50,013 bases of DNA from contig DULF01000062.1 in assembly GCA_012840535.1 (NCBI GenBank), positions 1 to 50,013 on the forward strand, read 5' to 3'. Within the stretch, counting starts at the first letter, position 1; every line of letters begins with the position of its first letter. Below the pieces are notes generated by a model. It did not search any database, was not told the DNA's origin, and saw only the letters and a list, made by a program, of their open reading frames with translations. The DNA comes from Clostridiaceae bacterium (GTDB lineage Bacteria > Bacillota > Clostridia > Acetivibrionales > DUMB01). A program made the translations under genes and the position numbers. Below are positions 44,931-50,013 of this stretch, in pieces.

Positions 44931-44978
44931 AAAAAAGGGTAAAACTGCGTAACTCTTGGCAATTACACAATTTTACCC
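44931..44978 (-). terminator. Terminator of the URO-D/ABC transporter cluster
   Basis: On the minus strand GGGTAAAA... pairs with ...TTTTACCC (16-bp stem with two mismatches, 44978-44963 with 44952-44937), followed by six Ts (44936-44931). It lies about 20 bases past the stop of the last cluster gene. Confidence 0.85.
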
Positions 44979-44997
44979 CTAATTCTTTTTTCTTCGC

Positions 44998-46236
44998 TCA
45001 TCTGTATTCATCAACCGCTTCAAACATTGCCTCGATATTCTCAGGCGGCACATCCGGCATAATATTGTGTACAGTATTGAACACAAAACCTCCGCCCGGA
45101 GCAAATGTTTCTATATTCCTTCTTACATGGTCCTTCACCTGTTGTGGAGTGCCTTGGTTTAAAACAGTGCGTGTATCGCATCCGCCGCCCCAAAAAGTTA
45201 TGTCCTTGCCAAACTCCTTTTTCAGCTTGCCTGGCTCCATATCCTTTGCACTTATTTGAACGGGGTTAATAATATCATATCCTGCTTCGATTAAATCGGG
45301 AATCAACTTATATATGGAACCGCATGAATGTAATAAAGTTTTCATTCCGCTGTTTTTCTTTACATATTCGCATAACATCTTATGCCTTGGCTTGAAAATT
45401 TTTCTATATATCTCTGGCGACATAAAAGGTCCGCTGTCCATGCCCAGGTCGTCACCAAACCTTATAATATCAACTACATCGCCCACCGCTTGGCATACTT
45501 TGGCGAGTGTATCCATGTGTATTTCCATTAACGCATCCAGTAAACGTTCAACCTCATCCGGACAAAGCACAAGATCCATAAGGAAATTATCAATCCGCCT
45601 CAAAAAAGTACCCCATTCAAACAAATTGCATCCGCATACAATCATTATGGCAAGGTCTGATGTTTTCCTTAACTCTATCGCTTTTTCCCTGAGCTTTGTC
45701 CAGAAGTCCTTGTCACATGCATTATCCCAGGGACTATGGGCAAGAGCCTGCCAATGCACTTTATTCATACTTTCATGAAGGTTTTTGTAATTATCCGGGT
45801 AGCCGTCTATAAAAGGAAACAACAATTGATCAAAAAATGTTGCTCCTTTAGGCATTTTGGCAATGGCTTCTCCATCCTTGGAATATACGATGTATGAACC
45901 GTCATCCTGCCCTACAGGCCTGAACCAGGAAGGATATTGCGCCTTGCTGCCGTCAGGCAGAAGTACGTCATACCAGTCTTCATCACTGTCATTGAACATT
46001 CTTCCTACATCCAGCACGTCAATCCTAAACCTGTCCAGGACTTCCATTTCAGGCTGTGTAACCTGCTGTACCACATCATATACCCTGTTGCGCGTATTGC
46101 TGATATTCAAATACTTTATAAGGTTATTGTATGCAATTGCGGATATGCCTGAACTTGGTGTTGCACCAAGATCCACCGCCAAATGATCTGGCTCCTTATG
46201 TGATATGCTGGCTAAAACTCGCTCTCTCGAATTCAT
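44998..46236 (-). CDS. Uroporphyrinogen decarboxylase-fold protein, methyltransferase-like zinc site
   Basis: A 412-residue TIM-barrel protein of the URO-D/MtaA superfamily. True URO-D makes coproporphyrinogen in haem synthesis; MtaA/CmuA-type relatives bind zinc and move methyl groups to or from corrinoids. Here the HxC...C zinc ligands of the methyltransferase branch look complete: LLHSCGS gives His303 and Cys305, and WGGGCDT gives Cys353. The opening NSRERVLASISHKEPDHLAV is usual for this branch. It is the last gene of the right-end cluster with two further relatives, a rhamnose mutarotase homologue and sugar-type transporter genes. The substrate is unknown. ATG start has only a weak ribosome site. 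Confidence 0.85.
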   Translation of the reverse strand: MNSRERVLASISHKEPDHLAVDLGATPSSGISAIAYNNLIKYLNISNTRNRVYDVVQQVTQPEMEVLDRFRIDVLDVGRMFNDSDEDWYDVLLPDGSKAQYPSWFRPVGQDDGSYIVYSKDGEAIAKMPKGATFFDQLLFPFIDGYPDNYKNLHESMNKVHWQALAHSPWDNACDKDFWTKLREKAIELRKTSDLAIMIVCGCNLFEWGTFLRRIDNFLMDLVLCPDEVERLLDALMEIHMDTLAKVCQAVGDVVDIIRFGDDLGMDSGPFMSPEIYRKIFKPRHKMLCEYVKKNSGMKTLLHSCGSIYKLIPDLIEAGYDIINPVQISAKDMEPGKLKKEFGKDITFWGGGCDTRTVLNQGTPQQVKDHVRRNIETFAPGGGFVFNTVHNIMPDVPPENIEAMFEAVDEYR

Positions 46237-46340
46237 ATCTGCATCATCCTATTCTTTGCTGCATTTATACTTATAACTTCTTATTCATGTTTTCAAAACT
46301 ATCGTGTCTTTTAATTCTCAATATCGAAAAATCCTGCACT

Positions 46341-46664
46341 CTAGTCCAAGTGGAAAACTTCTTCCATGTTTGCCCACCATTCGCCCTCTTCTCTTGTTTC
46401 CAAGGGCTCCTGGCATGGTTTGCAAACATCCCACCACCGTTGTGTTTCAGGATCTGCTGCCATCTTTGCCATATCCGCTTCAAAGTCATCCCCTACGTAT
46501 TCAAAGTATGCAAAAAGGTAACCGTCCTTGTGGTATATTGAATAGTTTTTAATATTGCATTCCTTTATCATCTTCAGAACTCCCGGCCATGGATTTGCGT
46601 GAAGCTTTTTATACTCTTCAAGTTTTTCAGGTTTTACTTTTATTACTTGTCCATACCGTTTCAT
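46341..46664 (-). CDS. rhaM: L-rhamnose mutarotase family protein
   Basis: A 107-residue protein of the RhaM family, which interconverts alpha and beta anomers of L-rhamnose. MKRYGQVIKVKPEKLEEYKK, the likely active His22 in KKLHANPW, NYSIYHKDGYLFAYFEYVGD and ADPETQRWWDVCKPCQEPL all match the family, with normal length. Homologues also occur in clusters for other sugars, so rhamnose is not certain. The ATG follows GAGGGGGAATG. It lies between two URO-D-fold genes, 104 bases from one and 101 from the other. Confidence 0.92.
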   Translation of the reverse strand: MKRYGQVIKVKPEKLEEYKKLHANPWPGVLKMIKECNIKNYSIYHKDGYLFAYFEYVGDDFEADMAKMAADPETQRWWDVCKPCQEPLETREEGEWWANMEEVFHLD

Positions 46665-46765
46665 TAAACATTCCCCCTCGCAAAATATTTTTATTAACTT
46701 ACATTTTATTTCCTTGAGCAGTTTTAATCTGTTATATATTAATAACTACCGCTTTAAAACCATGA

Positions 46766-47923
46766 TTACAGTTTTTCAATTTCCTTTCTGATCCTGTCAA
46801 GGTCCAGCGGATAGGTGCCATATTCTTTTAAAACTTCAACCGCGTACTTGTAGCTTTCCGGATCTACATCGCTGCTGACAGAATGGTCGGATTGAAATAC
46901 CCAACCTCCCCCTTTTGCAGCCTGGAGCTTGTAAAGTACGTGCTTTTTAATTTCATTGCGGTCTCCTTTTTCCAGGACTCTTATATCAATATTTCCGACA
47001 AAAGCCAGGCGGCCTCCGTATTTTTCCTTTAAAACTACTACATCAAGACCGGATTTTGCTTCCAACGGATTATACGCGTCCAGGCCAATCTCAATAAAGT
47101 CTTCATAAATGGGAATTGCATTGCCGCACCCATGGTATATTACCAGCAGGTTATTAGAATGGCACAGATCTATTAATGCTTTTACGTGGGGTTTAAACAA
47201 TTGCCGCCATGTATCAGGGCTAAAAAGCATTCCGTTGCGGTAAGCAACGTCACCCCATATATACATTCCTGAAAGCCTTCCCTTTCCTGCTTCAATTTGG
47301 GCTTTGCAAAACTTCAGGAGAAACTTTCCTATCCTGTCAACGAAGTCTTTAAATAATTCAGGTTCTTCTGCCATCCAGTAAAGGGCATTAACAGTACCAA
47401 TTATTCTCCACAGGTATTCATAAGGCTCACATACTGAACCGAATACTGCAAAATCTTCTATATATGCATTGACCCTTTCATCCCATGATGGGATGTTTCT
47501 TAACAAGGTGTCCCCCACGCAATTTATCTGGTCATCTCCGCCGCTGTAAAAACGCCTTGGGTCTGCCGGGTCATCGAATTCAAATTTTGCCATTTCCTCC
47601 GGACTGTTAATTGAAAAGCTTTCAAAATGAGGCATGGGAGCTGTTCCGGATCTTCTTATGACAGCTTCAAAACCTGTTTTGACAACTATATCTTCTCCTT
47701 CTTCCTTAATTATTTCAAACTGCTTGATATGAGGGTCCATATTTGGTGTGATAACTATATAGTCCAGGTCGAAAAACCTGTAGGGGTCAAAGTCCTGCCC
47801 CCATTTTTCCTTGCATTTTAAAACAAAGCCGGTCCAAAAAAAATCGCTTACCGGTACCCTGTCACCCTCTTTATGAGACAGTGCTGATCGAAGTCTTTTT
47901 ATTTTTTCTTCAGCTTTACCCAT
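46766..47923 (-). CDS. Uroporphyrinogen decarboxylase-fold protein
   Basis: A 385-residue relative of the URO-D superfamily. It opens with KAEEKIKRLRSALSHKEGDRVPVSDFFW. The zinc site is partial: IYHGCGNAIPI has the His-x-Cys pair, but the third ligand position aligns with FVGNIDIRV and has no Cys. VFQSDHSVSSDVDPE near the end is the usual final active-site loop. It may bind metal differently or have another catalytic use. The ATG at 47923 is set by GGAGGGAGAG upstream; a GTG three bases earlier is possible. It is 37 bases past the truncated paralogue. The function is unknown. Confidence 0.83.
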   Translation of the reverse strand: MGKAEEKIKRLRSALSHKEGDRVPVSDFFWTGFVLKCKEKWGQDFDPYRFFDLDYIVITPNMDPHIKQFEIIKEEGEDIVVKTGFEAVIRRSGTAPMPHFESFSINSPEEMAKFEFDDPADPRRFYSGGDDQINCVGDTLLRNIPSWDERVNAYIEDFAVFGSVCEPYEYLWRIIGTVNALYWMAEEPELFKDFVDRIGKFLLKFCKAQIEAGKGRLSGMYIWGDVAYRNGMLFSPDTWRQLFKPHVKALIDLCHSNNLLVIYHGCGNAIPIYEDFIEIGLDAYNPLEAKSGLDVVVLKEKYGGRLAFVGNIDIRVLEKGDRNEIKKHVLYKLQAAKGGGWVFQSDHSVSSDVDPESYKYAVEVLKEYGTYPLDLDRIRKEIEKL

Positions 47924-47960
47924 CACAAAACTCTCCCTCCTTTACGCTTTAATCAATTCA

Positions 47961-48719
47961 TCAATATGTGCATTCTCTTGCAGCCTCTGCATATGCAATA
48001 AGGTTCTCTTTCGGCGCCTCAAAAAAATGGTCGCAGGTTGACATGATATACCCGCCGCCTCTGCCAAAAACCTCAAACAATCTGTAAACTTCTTTTTTAA
48101 TATCTTGTGGTTTGCCTTTTTCTAGAAAGTTTATCTGATCCATTCCTCCGATAAGGGCAACCTTTCCGTGAAGCGCCTCGTAGACTTCAGGACCTTCAAT
48201 ATTGCCACCTATACTCGCTGGAGACAATGTCTCTGAAGCGTCAGTGCCGGTAGCAATAATCAAATCAAATAATCCCTTCATTCCTCCGCAGGTGTGGTAA
48301 GTGGATATATGTCCAATATCATGAAGCGCATCATGTATTTTTTTATCATATGGCAGACAGAACTTCTCAAACAGCGCAGGAGATATCAAAGTTGATGACG
48401 CCGCTCCTCCGCCGGTTTCAATGAGGTCAAATTTTGCTCCCTTTAAAGATTCATAAATAAACTCAAGCTTTTTATCCAGGAGTATTCCTAAAAACTCGTG
48501 CACCCAGTCGGGCTGGTCATATGCTGCAAATATCATGTTGTTTTCGCCATAGTAACAACAAGCCTGCTGCCAGCAGCCTGCCTGTTCACCCCATACAAAT
48601 CCTCTAAGTATGCCCGCATCTCCGATTTCGTCATATCTTTTTTCAACATCCTTTTTATCAAGCTTGGGAACAGGTAAATATTTCAGTAACTTTATATCGT
48701 CATAATCCTTTATCAGCAG
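47961..48719 (-). pseudogene. Truncated uroporphyrinogen decarboxylase-fold gene (N-terminus deleted)
   Basis: The frame is open from 48719 to the stop at 47961 (252 codons) and starts abruptly after a TGA at 48722-48720. The encoded sequence is family-like from its first residues (KYLPVPKLDKKDVEKRYDEI, FVWGEQAGCW, then YHTCGGMKG as the His-x-Cys site). About 100 N-terminal residues usual in the family are missing. The first ATG, at 48536, has no ribosome site and would lose 61 further conserved residues. What lies upstream is the start of a permease gene instead. This is best read as the 3' part of a gene left by a deletion. Confidence 0.8.
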
Positions 48720-48825
48720 TCATTATAATTACTATCAGGATAAGCAGCACATATGCCCTGTTATTATTTAATTTTGATACAATCAATGTTTTGTCCGTTT
48801 TAAAATTCTTTATCATATTATGCAT
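48700..48825 (-). pseudogene. 5' fragment of a second sugar ABC transporter permease gene
   Basis: An ATG at 48825 overlaps the stop of the upstream permease gene by eight bases, as paired permease genes often do. It encodes 41 residues with a polar N-terminus and then the start of a membrane segment (NNNRAYVLLILIVIIMTA), which is how RbsC-type permeases begin. After that the frame runs into the URO-D remnant and stops at 48700. The rest of the permease (about 280 residues) is gone. The identification rests on position and the form of a short segment, so it is tentative. Confidence 0.6.
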
Positions 48826-49909
48826 AGTCACGCCCCATCTTTCTTAATGATCTGGCATTTACGTAAACTACCAGGATAAATATTGCTCCCGTTATCATTT
48901 TTCGCGTAAAGGTACCTATACCAATCAATGTAAGAATGTTGCTGATGAGCCCGAGTGTAAATACACCGCCAAAAACGCCAATCATATTTCCCCTGCCGCC
49001 GGCAAGGCTCATACCTCCCAGTATAAGAGCTGTTACTGCCTGGAAATCATAACCCTGTCCAATATAAAACGCACCTACCTGGTTTAATGATGTCATGAAT
49101 ATGCCTCCAATGGATGCACATATTGAAGATATTATAAAGGCAAACATGATCGTTCTCGTGCAGTTTATACCCGACATCCTGGCAACATTATAATTGGAAC
49201 CTACAACTTTGAGCTGGTTGCCGAATGTTGTCTTGGACATAACGATATATCCTGCAATCATCACTGCAAACATAATATACAAAACAAGAGGAACTCCAAG
49301 TGGATAAGTTAATGCAAGACCGTTAAAAGCAGCTGCCCTTGCCTGTAAATCAATGTTTAGTATATTTGGATCCAGCTTATACATTAGAGGAAGAAAAAAA
49401 CCAGTCTTATATGTCTCCTCAGTTGCCATGTCCGGGTAAATCTGCGTTCCGTGGTACGACCATCTTACAAGCCCTTCCAGAATAAAGTTCATTGCCATGG
49501 TCCAGATTACTGAATTAACCCTGATCTTTCCAACAACGAAACCATTAATGGTACCGATAATAATACCAGTAATCACTGCTGCAATCATACCATATACCAA
49601 GCCGTACCTCATGAATTCCACACAAATAACACCGGTAATGGCCATTGTCATCGGGGCCGACATGTCAGCATAATGCCCGCTGTAAATTACGAATGCAATA
49701 CCTGTTGCGACAATCCCCAAATATGAAACTGCATTTAATATATTTAACAAATTACTACCGGTTAGGAATTTTGGCGATACTATTATTCCAAATACAGCCA
49801 AAACACCTATCATAAAAAATACACCAAATCTTGATACAATTCTGCTGAATAAGTCAAATTTCAGGCTTCTTGTATCCCTTTTTACTTCACAGTATACATT
49901 TTCTTCCAC
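48818..49909 (-). CDS. Sugar ABC transporter permease (RbsC/BPD_transp_2 family)
   Basis: A 363-residue inner-membrane permease with about nine to ten hydrophobic segments. GNQLKVVGSNYNVARMSGIN is the ATPase-docking loop of ribose/galactose-type (CUT2) importers, and ALILGGMSLAGGRGNMIGVF is their typical C-terminal signature. SGHYADMSAPMTMAITGV near the N-terminus replaces the usual IDLSVG motif with a variant. The GTG at 49909 is chosen because AAGGAGG lies eight bases upstream; the longer frame to 49987 overlaps the ATPase gene. It probably pairs with a partner permease, which here survives only as a fragment. Confidence 0.88.
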   Translation of the reverse strand: MEENVYCEVKRDTRSLKFDLFSRIVSRFGVFFMIGVLAVFGIIVSPKFLTGSNLLNILNAVSYLGIVATGIAFVIYSGHYADMSAPMTMAITGVICVEFMRYGLVYGMIAAVITGIIIGTINGFVVGKIRVNSVIWTMAMNFILEGLVRWSYHGTQIYPDMATEETYKTGFFLPLMYKLDPNILNIDLQARAAAFNGLALTYPLGVPLVLYIMFAVMIAGYIVMSKTTFGNQLKVVGSNYNVARMSGINCTRTIMFAFIISSICASIGGIFMTSLNQVGAFYIGQGYDFQAVTALILGGMSLAGGRGNMIGVFGGVFTLGLISNILTLIGIGTFTRKMITGAIFILVVYVNARSLRKMGRDYA

Positions 49910-49922
49910 AAACAATACCTCC

Positions 49923-50013
49923 TTACCCGTTTGCTGCCAGCAGTAATTTGTTCTCGTCAAGTTCACCTGTAAGCTCTCCAGTAACATGCCCCCGTCTTAA
50001 TACCAGCACCCTG
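49923..50013 (-). CDS. Sugar ABC transporter ATP-binding protein, C-terminal end only
   Basis: The window cuts this gene. The last 29 codons read RVLVLRRGHVTGELTGELDE followed by NKLLLAANG and TAA. The form RxGxxTGEL is how RbsA/MglA-type CUT2 ATPases end. It lies 13 bases before the permease GTG, with AAGGAGG in between. It is in the right order for a sugar import operon. Too little is visible to say more. Confidence 0.65.
   Translation of the reverse strand, partial: RVLVLRRGHVTGELTGELDENKLLLAANG

Overview
The window looks like chromosome of a low-G+C, anaerobic, endospore-forming Firmicute of the class Clostridia. The evidence is SpmA/SpmB and an AbrB-type regulator with a Cys4 tail, a flavodiiron protein, a clostridial 2[4Fe-4S] ferredoxin, a GTP-dependent PEP carboxykinase, strong AGGAGG-type ribosome sites, many TTG/GTG starts and U-tailed hairpin terminators. 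I cannot fix genus or species from the sequence. No rRNA, tRNA, CRISPR array, prophage or intact insertion sequence was found.

Layout. (1) 1-5.1 kb, plus strand: a small unknown gene, then an XRE-cupin regulator and potABCD polyamine uptake in one overlapping operon. Its promoter is followed by two 17-bp operator-like dyads. (2) 5.1-19 kb: mixed single genes. These are a MetH-activation-domain protein, a possible small RNA, a large putative metalloprotease, mecA, a MASE3-SpoIIE phosphatase, lon (with a perfect 30-bp-arm palindrome behind it), a class II aldolase, a flavodiiron protein, a chemoreceptor broken by one in-frame TAA, an Rrf2 regulator and cysK. (3) 19-24.3 kb, minus strand: a probable envelope-glycan operon with a Glu/Lys-rich unknown protein, a GT-C glycosyltransferase, a DPPR-synthase-like UbiA protein and a DUF362 protein. 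(4) 24.5-44.8 kb: pckG, then the Firmicute housekeeping block known from Bacillus subtilis (yaaO-tmk-darA-yaaR-holB-ricT-trmN6-rsmI-abrB-metG-tatD-yabE-rsmA). Here it is opened by a ferredoxin, spmA-spmB, a polyprenyl diphosphate synthase, a YtpB-type C35 terpene synthase, a coiled-coil membrane protein and a Pro/Met/His-rich protein. rnmV and yabA are not seen at their usual places. (5) 45-50 kb, minus strand: part of a sugar-type ABC transporter followed by three URO-D/methyltransferase-fold proteins and an L-rhamnose mutarotase homologue. A deletion has fused the start of a second permease gene to the 3' two-thirds of one URO-D gene.

How the parts work together. The polyamine importer and the Orn/Lys/Arg decarboxylase at 44 kb both bear on polyamine supply. 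The polyprenyl synthase and the terpene synthase form a complete candidate route to a C35 (sesquarterpene) product, next to sporulation genes. abrB has a well-formed promoter with an exact 0A box just downstream of the expected start, which matches the Spo0A-AbrB logic of B. subtilis. The least understood system is the URO-D/mutarotase/ABC transporter cluster at the right end. The best candidates for something undescribed are that cluster, the UbiA/GT-C/DUF362 operon and the terpene module.
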